The notes beneath the pieces are model-generated. The model was given only the letters and a program-made list of their open reading frames with translations, was not told the DNA's origin and did no database searches. A stretch of 64,000 nucleotides of DNA from Subdoligranulum sp. (GTDB lineage Bacteria > Bacillota > Clostridia > Oscillospirales > Ruminococcaceae), in the NCBI GenBank assembly GCA_004555405.1, contig SFIE01000013.1:1-64000 (forward strand), given 5' to 3'. Each line of letters starts with the position of its first letter. Positions within the stretch are counted from its first letter, which is position 1. This document shows positions 23,581 through 31,244 of this stretch, one piece after another. The position numbers and the translations under genes were made by a program.

Positions 23581-23799
23581 TTAGGGAATCTCGCTGAAGA
23601 AGTAGTTGCCTACCTCCTCGCGCGGAATCTGCAGCTCCTTGCAGATCTTCACGATCTCGTCCGCCCTCCAGGCCGAGCGCCCACCAAGCCGTGCGCCGAT
23701 CAGGTTTTTTCCCATGCCGACACGCTGGCCAAGCTCGCCGATGGTGTTTACGCCCATGTCCTCAGCGCGGCGGACTATTTTCTGATACTTGCGAATCAT
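23581..23799 (-). CDS. Cro-like HTH protein 2 (DUF739-like)
   Basis: A 72-residue helix-turn-helix protein: NTIGELGQRVGMGKNLIGARLGGRSAWRADEIVKICKEL, described around residues 17-56, then IPREEVGNYFF, typical of the small phage regulators of the DUF739 group. It lies second in the leftward early operon, with the perfect operator palindrome 23842-23860 just upstream. Probably controls the genetic switch with the repressor and the first Cro-like gene. Confidence 0.75.
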   Translation of the reverse strand: MIRKYQKIVRRAEDMGVNTIGELGQRVGMGKNLIGARLGGRSAWRADEIVKICKELQIPREEVGNYFFSEIP

Positions 23800-23841
23800 G
23801 GCTGCCTCCTGTTTTGTGCCGCTTTGCCCATAAGTGCGGAT

Positions 23842-23860
23842 GTGTGAATTGTATTCACAC
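23842..23860. promoter_or_regulatory. Perfect operator palindrome
   Basis: GTGTGAATTGTATTCACAC, a 19-bp perfect palindrome, lies between the two Cro-like genes. It shares the GTGAAT-N3-ATTCAC core with the site at 24086-24100 in the divergent promoter region. Confidence 0.82.
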
Positions 23861-23862
23861 TC

Positions 23863-24066
23863 TTACGCAAAAAAAATTTCGTCCCTTTCTTCTGGGGCCA
23901 GTCGGAGCAGCCTCGCCAGCGCAGTAATCTCCGAGCCTTTAAATTCGGTAAGCCCATTGATTTTATTGTACAGTCCCTCGCGAGAAATCCCCATTTGGTA
24001 GGCCAAAAAGGTAATCGATACCCCGCACGAGGCTATCTTCTGCTTCAGTAAATCAACATTTGTCAT
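23863..24066 (-). CDS. Cro-like HTH protein 1 (DUF739-like)
   Basis: A 67-residue protein with SITFLAYQMGISREGLYNKINGLTEFKGSEITALARLL, an HTH with the phage YNKINGxxEF signature, ending APEERDEIFFA. It is the first leftward gene from the divergent promoter region and is the usual Cro position opposite the LexA-like repressor. GGAGG lies 7 nt before the ATG. Confidence 0.82.
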   Translation of the reverse strand: MTNVDLLKQKIASCGVSITFLAYQMGISREGLYNKINGLTEFKGSEITALARLLRLAPEERDEIFFA

Positions 24067-24083
24067 TTTGCATCCTCCTTTCT

Positions 24084-24102
24084 GTGTGAATTTGATTCAC
24101 TA
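24084..24102. promoter_or_regulatory. Operator at the leftward early promoter
   Basis: GTGTGAAT-TTG-ATTCAC is the second clear copy of the operator core (GTGAAT 24086-24091, ATTCAC 24095-24100). It lies right after the leftward -10 box, over the predicted transcription start. Two degenerate half-sites (24118-24137 and 24154-24169) extend the array toward the repressor promoter. Confidence 0.75.
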
Positions 24103-24107
24103 CCCAT

Positions 24108-24136
24108 GTTATACCACTTGTGTGAATCTGTGTCAA
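24108..24136 (-). promoter_or_regulatory. Leftward early promoter (PR-like)
   Basis: On the minus strand TTGACA (complement of 24131-24136), a 17-nt spacer, and TATAAC (complement of 24108-24113). It is close to the sigma-A consensus and is overlapped by operator sites, as expected for the lytic promoter. Confidence 0.82.
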
Positions 24137-24154
24137 CTATTTTTTACAAAAATG

Positions 24155-24183
24155 TTGATTTTATTTCACCCCCATGCTATAGT
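24155..24183 (+). promoter_or_regulatory. Repressor promoter (PRM-like)
   Basis: TTGATT (24155-24160), 17-nt spacer, TATAGT (24178-24183), 21 nt before the repressor ATG. A degenerate operator half-site covers the -35 box, which suggests autoregulation. Confidence 0.8.
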
Positions 24184-24204
24184 GTATTCAAGGAGATGGT
24201 AGCT

Positions 24205-24840
24205 ATGTTAGATGTTTATAGAAAAATCAAATCCCTGCGGCTTGACCTTGGGATGTCGCAAGGGGAGCTGGCTAAAAAGACCGGCTATAACGACCGGTCC
24301 TCTATCGCCAAAATTGAAGCAGGCAAGGTAGACCTGACACAGTCTAAAATCGTGGCTTTTGCGAAAGCGCTTAACACTACGCCCGGCTATTTAATGGGCT
24401 GGAAACCGGCGGGCGAGTCTTCCCCCGCGCCAATCCCGCCGGGCTTTGAGCCCTTGCCTAAAATGGTCAAGCGTCCTCTGATCGGCGATATCGCCTGCGG
24501 CGAACCGATCACTGCTGAGCAGAATGTGCAGGACATGGTGGATGTGCCCGAAGGCATCTCCTGCGATTTTTGCCTACGCTGCCATGGTGACAGCATGATC
24601 GATACCGGTATCCATGATAACGATGTGGTGTATATCAAAATTCAGCCTACGGTGGATGACGGCGAAATAGCCGCTGTGCGTATTGGCGATGAGGCCACCC
24701 TCAAGCGTGTATACTACGATGGCAGCACCATCACACTGGTGCCTGCAAACAGCGCATACCGGCCTCACTCCTACTCCGGCCCGGAGCTGGAGGATATACA
24801 GATCGAAGGCAAGGCCGTGGGCTACACCCATTGGTTTTGA
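24205..24840 (+). CDS. LexA-like phage repressor (HTH + S24 peptidase)
   Basis: A 211-residue CI-type repressor keeping the prophage silent. The N-terminal HTH is LGMSQGELAKKTGYNDRSSIAKIEAG. The linker carries the self-cleavage region LIGDIACGEPI. The C-terminal S24 domain has the catalytic Ser in CHGDSMIDTG and Lys in EATLKRV. So SOS-dependent, RecA-stimulated self-cleavage is expected. The start ATG at 24205 has AGGAG 9 nt upstream; an upstream in-frame ATG lies in the promoter. It is divergent from the Cro-like genes, with the operator array between. Confidence 0.92.
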   Translation: MLDVYRKIKSLRLDLGMSQGELAKKTGYNDRSSIAKIEAGKVDLTQSKIVAFAKALNTTPGYLMGWKPAGESSPAPIPPGFEPLPKMVKRPLIGDIACGEPITAEQNVQDMVDVPEGISCDFCLRCHGDSMIDTGIHDNDVVYIKIQPTVDDGEIAAVRIGDEATLKRVYYDGSTITLVPANSAYRPHSYSGPELEDIQIEGKAVGYTHWF

Positions 24841-24841
24841 T

Positions 24842-24882
24842 AAAAAAAAAAACGCCCCCGGTGCGGCAACACCGAGAGCGTC
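24842..24882 (-). terminator. Minus-strand terminator at the 3' end of the repressor gene
   Basis: Minus strand: an imperfect stem around CGGTG-TTGCCG-CACCG, extended by CGCTC/GGGCG pairs, then a run of about eleven Ts. It is oriented against the repressor gene and would stop leftward transcription entering from the integrase or host side. Confidence 0.6.
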
Positions 24883-24983
24883 AAATGAACAGCCTACCCT
24901 CGAAGGGCAGTACTACTCCACAAAGGTATTGTACCACTTCCCGGGTAGGCTTGGCAAGCTGTACCCTGTAGGAGGTGGACACG

Positions 24984-26123
24984 ATGACGAAAAGAACAAA
25001 TACGGCCACACAGATCAATGGGCGCTGGATGATCAAAGTGCAGAAGAACGGTGCGCGCAGAACATTTTATAGCTCTAAGCCAGGCCGTGCCGGGCTCCGT
25101 GAAGCTAACGCCAAAGCCGACGCATGGCTGGACGGCGACATTACCGATCAGCGCTCACGCGTGCGGCAGCTGTGGCCGGATTATCTGGCTGATGTGGAAG
25201 CCCGCAGCGGGTACTCTAATTACCGCCAGATCAAAAGCATTGGAGAGGCTTATGTGCTGCCGTTGCTTGGCAGCCGCGTGGTGGCGGACCTTACGGTTGG
25301 CGACCTGCAATCGCTGGTAAACAAAGCCTACAAGCACGGCGCGTACAATAGCACCGGCACCCGCCCTTTGCGATCGGGTGAGACCCTCAGCCGTAAAACC
25401 CTAAAGAACTTAGTCTTTGTGCTGAAGAACTTTTTAAAATATTGCCGCGTGATAGCCCATGCCACTACGCTGAACCCAGAAACACTGTGCGTACCCTCCG
25501 GCAGTCGGCTCAACGAAAAGCACATCCTGCAGCCTGAGGCACTGCAGACGCTCTTTGACTCTGACCTTACCACTTTCCGCGGCAAGCCCCGCCGGGATGA
25601 GCTTATACACGCTTACCGGCTGGCCGTGCTTACAGGCCTGCGCCCGGGTGAGCTGATCGGGCTGCGGTGGGGGGATATCACCCCCAACGACACCAGCCTG
25701 CACCTGCGCCGGGCAATCAATATCCACGGAGAGGAAACCCACGGCAAAAACGAGAATGCCGTTCGCGCGGTGCCTCTCACTGCCTACAGCCGCAGCGTGA
25801 TTGCAGCACAGCGCGCGCATACACTGGCAGAGGGCTGCTGTGTGACGGCTAATGAGCCGGTGTTTGATATCAGCTGCGAGCAGACTTTTCTGAAGCGCTG
25901 GTACCGGTACTGTGCCGCGAACGATATTGACAAAGTGACCTTGTATGAGCTCCGGCATACCTTTGTCAGCATAGCCAGCCTGCTGCCTGTCGGTGAGGTG
26001 AAGGGCATTGTGGGCCACAGCCGTAACATGGATACTTTCGGCGTGTACGGCCACCGGGTGAAAGCCTATGATCAGGTGCTCTCCGACGATCTGTACGAGG
26101 TGTTTGAGCGCCTGCTCGGCTGA
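24984..26123 (+). CDS. Tyrosine-family phage integrase
   Basis: A 379-residue site-specific recombinase. It has an N-terminal arm-binding domain (RWMIKVQKNGARRTF), a core-binding SAM-like domain, and a catalytic domain with TGLRPGEL (first Arg), KVTLYELRHTFVSIAS (Tyr in place of the first His, as in many Firmicute phages), GIVGHSRNMDTFGVYGH with the nucleophilic Tyr. The start ATG at 24984 follows AGGAGG by 8 nt; a GTG 9 nt upstream is rejected. It ends 134 nt from the tRNA fragment that marks the attachment site. Confidence 0.94.
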   Translation: MTKRTNTATQINGRWMIKVQKNGARRTFYSSKPGRAGLREANAKADAWLDGDITDQRSRVRQLWPDYLADVEARSGYSNYRQIKSIGEAYVLPLLGSRVVADLTVGDLQSLVNKAYKHGAYNSTGTRPLRSGETLSRKTLKNLVFVLKNFLKYCRVIAHATTLNPETLCVPSGSRLNEKHILQPEALQTLFDSDLTTFRGKPRRDELIHAYRLAVLTGLRPGELIGLRWGDITPNDTSLHLRRAINIHGEETHGKNENAVRAVPLTAYSRSVIAAQRAHTLAEGCCVTANEPVFDISCEQTFLKRWYRYCAANDIDKVTLYELRHTFVSIASLLPVGEVKGIVGHSRNMDTFGVYGHRVKAYDQVLSDDLYEVFERLLG

Positions 26124-26145
26124 ACCCACTTTTGAACCCACTTTG
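26122..26145. repeat. Tandem 12-bp repeat, possible integrase arm sites
   Basis: GAACCCACTTTT is followed directly by GAACCCACTTTG, overlapping the integrase stop. Short direct repeats near the core are typical arm-type integrase sites; this is inference. Confidence 0.45.
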
Positions 26146-26256
26146 TGTCCTTGTTTTGCGTGATTGCTCTTTTATAATCTTGCTGCCTCTCCTAAATAAC
26201 CGCTACAAATCAATGATTTTCGTGGTTTCCGCAGCATTACAGGGAAGCGTTGCGAC

Positions 26257-26281
26257 GGTTCAAATCCCTTCATCCGCACCA
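26257..26281 (+). other. Prophage right attachment site: tRNA 3' fragment
   Basis: Positions 26257-26281 are a T-loop and acceptor end of a tRNA finishing in CATCCGCACCA, with GGTTCAAATCCC before it. The acceptor strand would pair with GCGGATG, typical of bacterial tRNA-Leu. No 5' part is present upstream, and the left T-stem arm no longer pairs perfectly, as expected when phage sequence has replaced it. The intact tRNA should be at the other prophage end, left of the window. Confidence 0.82.
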
Positions 26282-26282
26282 A

Positions 26283-26326
26283 CGAAGAAGCTCCAAGCTT
26301 AAGCTTGGAGCTTCTTCGTTTATTTA
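26283..26326 (+). terminator. Terminator of the interrupted tRNA gene
   Basis: A 36-nt perfect palindrome (CGAAGAAGCTCCAAGCTT and its complement) is followed by GTTTATTT, 2 nt after the tRNA CCA. It confirms that host sequence begins here. Confidence 0.88.
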
Positions 26327-26670
26327 CAGTAAAAGCGGCAAGGATATACCCCTGCTTCGGGTGTCCCTGCCTCCTTTTCGATAACTCTATTTTTTCTGCC
26401 TATTCTGTCCGCCGCCAGCTTCACCCCACCGAATAGCGCAAAATCGTTTTGAGCCTGCTTTTGGGGGGTGCGTTTTGCACCGAAACCAGCTTTTCTGCCT
26501 TGACCTGTGCGTTCAGCGAAAATCCGGCCGGGGCCGTGCATCGCCCCTTTTCTAATAAGAAATATACGATTTTGAATAACCGGCTGCCCTGCATATCATC
26601 ACCCCGGTTTTATTATACCGCAAAAACAAGACAAAAAGTGTCATGTTTTTACACATATAATAGCCAAGCA
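26327..26670. other. Host intergenic region without a convincing gene
   Basis: About 340 nt between the tRNA terminator and the next terminator. A 73-codon minus-strand frame (26320-26541) overlaps the tRNA terminator and has no recognisable family or strong ribosome site. I see no RNA gene. The region is AT-richer near 26600-26660, consistent with a promoter area. Confidence 0.5.
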
Positions 26671-26710
26671 CGCCCGGCACGGGAAGCTTCTCCGTGCTGG
26701 GCGCGTTTTT
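26671..26710 (+). terminator. Terminator downstream of the two-component operon
   Basis: CGCCCGGCACGG (26671-26682) and CCGTGCTGGGCG (26692-26703) form a 12-bp stem with one mismatch, then CGTTTTTCCTTTTT on the plus strand. It lies just beyond the end of the leftward operon. Confidence 0.65.
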
Positions 26711-26715
26711 CCTTT

Positions 26716-27471
26716 TTATACTGCTTCACAAATGCTCTGCCAGGTTTGCGGCAGCATGCTGCTGGCCGCAAGCGTAATGCTGTAGCCGCTGCCGCACACA
26801 AGATACACCTGCGCAGCCTCGCTGTAAGCGCTCAGTGCCCGGGCTGCACCGGCAGGGGTGTGCAGCCGCCAGTCGGTAAAGCCCTGCACCCCGGCCAGTC
26901 CGGCATAGGCCTGAAGCTGCTCTTCGCTGTAGGCTTCGGCCATAAGCTGCCCGCCGTTTTGGTAGTTAAAATACACAATGCCGTTTTCCCCTGTCAAAAT
27001 CAGGCAGAGCACGGCCTGCTGCCCGCTCAAAGGCTCCTGCGCTTTGCTCTCGATCTGTATAAGCCCGCCGGGCGCTGTGTAAGTCTGCCTGTCGGCATTT
27101 TCGCTATTCTGCAAAAGGGCCTCGGCCTTTGGCAGGTCGCTTTGCGGCAAAAGCCCGGCTTCGGCCAGCCTTTGCAGGGCGTTTTGGGCTCTCTGCAGGC
27201 TTTCTTCGCTTACGGGCACGCTCTGCCAGCCGCCGCTTTGCCAGCTTTCAAAGCCTATATCAACGCCGGTGATATGCAAACTGTCATACAGCACACAGGC
27301 CGTATGGTTCTGCACGGCCTGCGCCCCCAGCCCGGCCGCGGCGGTCTGCGTATGCGGCCCGGCCAGCAGGGCCTTATCCCAGGCGGCAAACACGCCAAAC
27401 GGCAGCAAAAGCCCGATCAGCACGATGGCTGCGCACAGTGCCAAAAAGCGGTTTTCCTGTTTTTTATTCAT
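26716..27471 (-). CDS. Membrane-anchored extracytoplasmic protein, two-component operon
   Basis: A 251-residue protein with one N-terminal membrane segment (FLALCAAIVLIGLLLPFGVFA) and a large external domain. No family recognised. It starts at 27471 after GGGAGGAGG and overlaps the histidine kinase stop by 8 nt. Its position after the kinase recalls YycH/YycI-like accessory proteins that tune sensor kinases, but the sequence gives no proof. It may instead be an output of the same operon. Confidence 0.7.
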   Translation of the reverse strand: MNKKQENRFLALCAAIVLIGLLLPFGVFAAWDKALLAGPHTQTAAAGLGAQAVQNHTACVLYDSLHITGVDIGFESWQSGGWQSVPVSEESLQRAQNALQRLAEAGLLPQSDLPKAEALLQNSENADRQTYTAPGGLIQIESKAQEPLSGQQAVLCLILTGENGIVYFNYQNGGQLMAEAYSEEQLQAYAGLAGVQGFTDWRLHTPAGAARALSAYSEAAQVYLVCGSGYSITLAASSMLPQTWQSICEAV

Positions 27472-28903
27472 CGGCGGCCTCCTCCCTGTCTGCACTTTCT
27501 GCCCGTGGCAGGGCCAGGCTCACGCAGGTGCCCTGCTTTTCGCGGCTCTGTATTTTCAGTTCGGTGCCGTGCGCCGCCGCGATCTTGGCACACAGCGCAA
27601 GGCCAATGCCGCTGCCGCCGTTTGCGTGGCTGCGCGATTTATCCACCATATAAAAGGCTTCGGTCACGCGGGGCAGATCCTTTGCCGGAATACCGCAGCC
27701 ATTGTCCTGCACCGAAAGCACCACTCTGCCGTTTTCGCTCTCGCTTTTTACCAGTATCTCTGCACCGGGCGCGCCTTTGCAGGCGGCCTGTGCATTCAAG
27801 ATCAGGTTGCGCAAAAGGTCGGCCATCAGTGCTTTGTCAGCCTGTACCGTTCTGCCTGCCGCTTCTATGCGTGGCTCAGGCTCTGCGGCCTGCGGCAAGC
27901 TGCGCAGCGCCTCAGCAAAAAGGGTGCTGTCGCTCACCGGCTGCTTGTTCAGTTCGGCGTTTTCGCCCAGCTTCAGCAGCGCCGTCAGGCTGCGGCTCAG
28001 TGCTTCCAGCCGCCGGGTCTCGTGAAAAATATAATTGGCGGCCTCACGGTTCAGCGCGGGGTCATCCGGCTGCGCCCGCACCAGATCGGCATAGCCCAGC
28101 ATGGCGGTCATGGGGGTTTTCACCTCGTGGGTAAAGGCTGCGATAAAATCGTTCTGGCGGCAGATGGTCTCAGCCAGCTGCCGTTTTTTGGCCTGCACGG
28201 CCTCGGCCATGGCATCAAAGCTGCGGCTGAGCCCGGCCAGTTCGTCCCGTCCCGGCAGCGCCGTGCGCTGGGCGTAGTTTCCCTCGGCAATGCTTTGGCT
28301 GGCCGCTTGCAGCACGGTGAGCGGCCTTGTTACGCTGCGGCTGAACTGCCAGGCCGCCGCACCGCCCGCCGCCATGACCAGGGCAAACGCCGCCAGCCAT
28401 GCGCGCAGCTGGGCATCACGCGCGGCAAACACTCCGCTCACATCGGCGGCACTCAAAAGGCTTATCTGCACACCCGGCACCTCCAGCGGGCGCGCCGTCA
28501 GCAGATACCACCGGCCGCCCGCTTTTTGCAGCTGCCAGCTTTCGGGCCCGGTCTGCACTGCCTGCTGCTTTATGCTTGTCGGCAGCTCTGCGGGCAAGTC
28601 AGAATACAGCGGCTGCGAGCCGTTCAGCCACAGTGCCAGGCTGCTGCCCTCGGTCTGTTCGGCATATTGGCGGGCCGCCCCGGCCAGCACCGAAAGCGGC
28701 GGTGTGCCGTTCTGGGCCTCTTCGACGGCAAAAATATTCTGCAAAACGGCATATGCCTGGCCCGACTGGTGGGTTTGCAGCGCCGTTCGGGCCGCTTCCA
28801 GCCCGGCCGAAAAGCTCTGCCCGATCAGCATAAGGCTTGCCGCGCACAGCGCCCCGGCCAAAAGCGCTGTACACCCGGCTGCCAGCTTGGCAGAAAATCT
28901 CAT
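27464..28903 (-). CDS. Sensor histidine kinase
   Basis: A 479-residue membrane kinase. Two membrane segments (about residues 9-30 and 166-186) flank an external sensing domain, then a HAMP linker (RSVTRPLTVLQAASQSIAEG). HisKA has FTHEVKTPM with the phospho-accepting His near 259. The ATPase has N-box NLILNAQAA, DNGCGIP and GGSGIGLALC. It partners the OmpR-type regulator at the head of the operon. GAAAGGAG precedes the ATG. Confidence 0.93.
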   Translation of the reverse strand: MRFSAKLAAGCTALLAGALCAASLMLIGQSFSAGLEAARTALQTHQSGQAYAVLQNIFAVEEAQNGTPPLSVLAGAARQYAEQTEGSSLALWLNGSQPLYSDLPAELPTSIKQQAVQTGPESWQLQKAGGRWYLLTARPLEVPGVQISLLSAADVSGVFAARDAQLRAWLAAFALVMAAGGAAAWQFSRSVTRPLTVLQAASQSIAEGNYAQRTALPGRDELAGLSRSFDAMAEAVQAKKRQLAETICRQNDFIAAFTHEVKTPMTAMLGYADLVRAQPDDPALNREAANYIFHETRRLEALSRSLTALLKLGENAELNKQPVSDSTLFAEALRSLPQAAEPEPRIEAAGRTVQADKALMADLLRNLILNAQAACKGAPGAEILVKSESENGRVVLSVQDNGCGIPAKDLPRVTEAFYMVDKSRSHANGGSGIGLALCAKIAAAHGTELKIQSREKQGTCVSLALPRAESADREEAADE

Positions 28904-28939
28904 AGCACGCTCCTTTCTTATATACCCTTTAAGGCTTTC

Positions 28940-30301
28940 TTAATCATAAAAATCTGTGCCCAGCAGAGTTGCTGCCTTCCAGTCGGCATTTCCGGCCAGA
29001 TAGTCTTCTACCTTGGCAAAGCCGTAAATGCCGTTTCCGCTCTGGGCTGTGTAGGGCACGCCGTCCGAGCCGATCACCTGGCGGTTATAAATCTCTTCTC
29101 TGATGTGGGCAAACACCCAAACATCGTTGTGGGCAGCCATTCTCGGGCTTTGCGGGGTTACACTGTCTTTATACCAGGTGATCGGCTGCATACGCGTTTC
29201 GCCGGTTTCATAGTTCAAAAGGTAGGCCGTATACTGCCCGTTTTCCTGGATCTTCACGGTCTGCCATGCGCCGATGCTCTCGATCGAATAATCGGCTCTC
29301 ACCGCGCCGGGCAGTTCCAGTTGGCGGGTGGAGGTCTCGCCGCTCTGCAGGTCAAATTCCGTCAGTTCTCCGCTTTCGCTCAAAAAGCGGGCCATGCTGC
29401 CCTGCACCTGGCACTGGATCCCCTGCCCGGCCTCCCAGGTAAACGGGGTCTCGCTCATTTCACCTGCCGTGCTCAGCAGCCACAACTTTTCCTGCACCTT
29501 ATTCGCCTTGGCATCTTCCTCCTGCAGCCAGGCACGCAGTTCTTCCTCGGTGGCCGCATCGCCTTTTGGAATCAGCGGGTTTTCGGGGCGGCTGGCAGTC
29601 TCACGCACCAAAAGCTGGTCCTGCCAGCAGCCGATCACGCGGTATTCCTCTACCCCCTCGGGCAGGCTTGTTTCATAAACCGTTTTTACGCCATTCTCGT
29701 TTACGCATAATACGCGGAAGCGCTTTTGGCTGTAATTGGCATCCTCTATATACAGGCTGCTGCCGTCACTGTAAACGATGTCGAGCATGCTCATATCCGG
29801 CAGCTCGTTTCCCTCTGCCATGCGGATGCGGTTTTCGCCGTTTGCATCGGTCCTGTCGATATAAGCGCCCTCACTGTTATTGTAGCGCCCATCTATAAAC
29901 CAATACACCTGGCTGCCATCTGCCGCCGCATAGCGGCTGGGCACGCAGCCGTTTGCGATCTGCGCCAGATACGCAGGGCAGCTTTCGGCATTGTGCGCAC
30001 AGTTTGCCCGGCTGCACAGCACGCTCTGCTCGCCGCTTTCGGGGTCGATCTTGGTCATAAAATATTTTCCCGCGTCGTTCACATTCATCACGGCATAGGC
30101 GGCACTTTCGTTCATGGTTGCATAGCGGCACATATTGATACGATGCAGTGGTGCGCCCTGCTGCCTTTGCGGTGCCGCCGCAGCGCTTGCGGCGGGCTCT
30201 TCTGCCGGGGCGGTCATGGGCTGCTGCGAGTTGGTGGCACCTGCGCAGGCCGTGAGCAGTGCGGTAGCCAGCAGTGTGCTAAAAAGTTTCAGCTTTTTCA
30301 T
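28940..30301 (-). CDS. Lipoprotein with predicted propeller-like repeats
   Basis: A 453-residue lipoprotein. The signal MKKLKLFSTLLATALLTAC ends in the lipobox LTAC, followed by a Gln/Pro/Ala-rich tether. The body has repeated segments of the type DGSQVYWFIDGRY, DGSSLYIED and NGQYTAYLLNYETGE that suggest a beta-propeller (DUF5050/TolB-like). It lies between regulator and kinase genes, so it may sense or bind a ligand for the kinase, or be an output. Cys in a SRANCAHNAESCPAY motif could form a disulfide. Confidence 0.8.
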   Translation of the reverse strand: MKKLKLFSTLLATALLTACAGATNSQQPMTAPAEEPAASAAAAPQRQQGAPLHRINMCRYATMNESAAYAVMNVNDAGKYFMTKIDPESGEQSVLCSRANCAHNAESCPAYLAQIANGCVPSRYAAADGSQVYWFIDGRYNNSEGAYIDRTDANGENRIRMAEGNELPDMSMLDIVYSDGSSLYIEDANYSQKRFRVLCVNENGVKTVYETSLPEGVEEYRVIGCWQDQLLVRETASRPENPLIPKGDAATEEELRAWLQEEDAKANKVQEKLWLLSTAGEMSETPFTWEAGQGIQCQVQGSMARFLSESGELTEFDLQSGETSTRQLELPGAVRADYSIESIGAWQTVKIQENGQYTAYLLNYETGETRMQPITWYKDSVTPQSPRMAAHNDVWVFAHIREEIYNRQVIGSDGVPYTAQSGNGIYGFAKVEDYLAGNADWKAATLLGTDFYD

Positions 30302-30387
30302 AAAACAAAGCTCCTTTCGCTTTTGTGTTGGCCACAGTATAGCCTGCCCATGTTTCCGGCGTGTGACATAAAGCGTGCGATATAAAA

Positions 30388-31044
30388 TTATTCTTTTTCG
30401 AGCATATATCCCACCTGCCGCACAGCGTGCAGCTTATCGCCCAGGTCCAGCTTTTTGCGCAGGCGGGTGATATGGGTATCCAGCGTGCGGGTATCCAGGC
30501 TCATATCATCGCCCCACAGCGTTTCATACAGGTAGTCGCGATACAGCGCCGTGCCCCGGCCGCGCAAAAGCAGCAACAGCAGCTCGTATTCCTTGCAGGT
30601 CAGTTTGATCTCCTGCCCGGCGCGCGTTACGCGGCAGGCGGCCGTATCCACCGTGCAGCCCCACAGCGAATACTGCACCGTGGCGCGGCCTGTGCGGCGC
30701 AAAACAGCCTCTACCCGGGCGGTAAGCTCTGCCGGGGCAAACGGCTTTACAATATAGTCATCGGCCCCGCTATGCAGCCCGCGCACCCGCTCTGAAACCG
30801 CATCCTTTGCCGTAACAAAAATGCTGGGCGTGCCCGTGGGGCGAATGTATTCCAGTAGGTCGTAGCCGTCGATCTTTGGCATCATCACATCCAGCAGCAC
30901 CAGGTCGTAGCGGTTCTGCTGGATCAGATCGGCAGCCTTTTCGCTGCTGGTCACAGCCTGGCAGGTATAGCCCGCCGCCGTAAGCACGCGGCTGATCAGC
31001 GCCGCAATGGCCGGTTCATCGTCCACGATCAAAATAGGCAGCAT
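30388..31044 (-). CDS. OmpR/PhoB-family response regulator
   Basis: A 218-residue regulator. The receiver has DDEP near the start, the phospho-acceptor Asp in YDLVLLDVMMPKIDGYDLL, SIFVTAKDA and VKPFAPAEL. The winged-helix DNA-binding domain has LTCKEYELLLLLLRGRG and SLDTRTLDTHITRLRKKLDLG. It is the first gene of the four-gene leftward operon with lipoprotein, kinase and anchored protein. GGAGG is upstream. Confidence 0.95.
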   Translation of the reverse strand: MLPILIVDDEPAIAALISRVLTAAGYTCQAVTSSEKAADLIQQNRYDLVLLDVMMPKIDGYDLLEYIRPTGTPSIFVTAKDAVSERVRGLHSGADDYIVKPFAPAELTARVEAVLRRTGRATVQYSLWGCTVDTAACRVTRAGQEIKLTCKEYELLLLLLRGRGTALYRDYLYETLWGDDMSLDTRTLDTHITRLRKKLDLGDKLHAVRQVGYMLEKE

Positions 31045-31189
31045 ACAGCCAGCCTCCTTTTATTTTTTCGTTTTCTTCTTATTATAATAGCGCAATGTTT
31101 CCGGTTTGAAAAATCGTTTTGCCTTATCCGCAAAAGCCTGCATAATCCCCCTGCTTTTATTAACAATCACCCGCTCTGTTTGCATTCGG

Positions 31190-31201
31190 CTGTGCTATAA
31201 T
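31190..31201 (+). promoter_or_regulatory. Extended -10 promoter of the MoxR operon
   Basis: TGC-TATAAT (31193-31201) is an extended -10 without a clear -35 box, 43 nt before the MoxR start, in the divergent gap with the response regulator. Confidence 0.6.
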
Positions 31202-31244
31202 AAGGCTGCAAAATATTTCTGCAAAGGTAAGGAAGTGTTCCTTT

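Noticed and set aside
26180-26281. Complete tRNA gene at the prophage right end
   Set aside because: No acceptor 5' strand, D-arm or anticodon arm is found; only the 3' fragment is present.
26320-26541. 73-codon minus-strand gene
   Set aside because: It overlaps the tRNA terminator, lacks a good ribosome site and has no recognised family.
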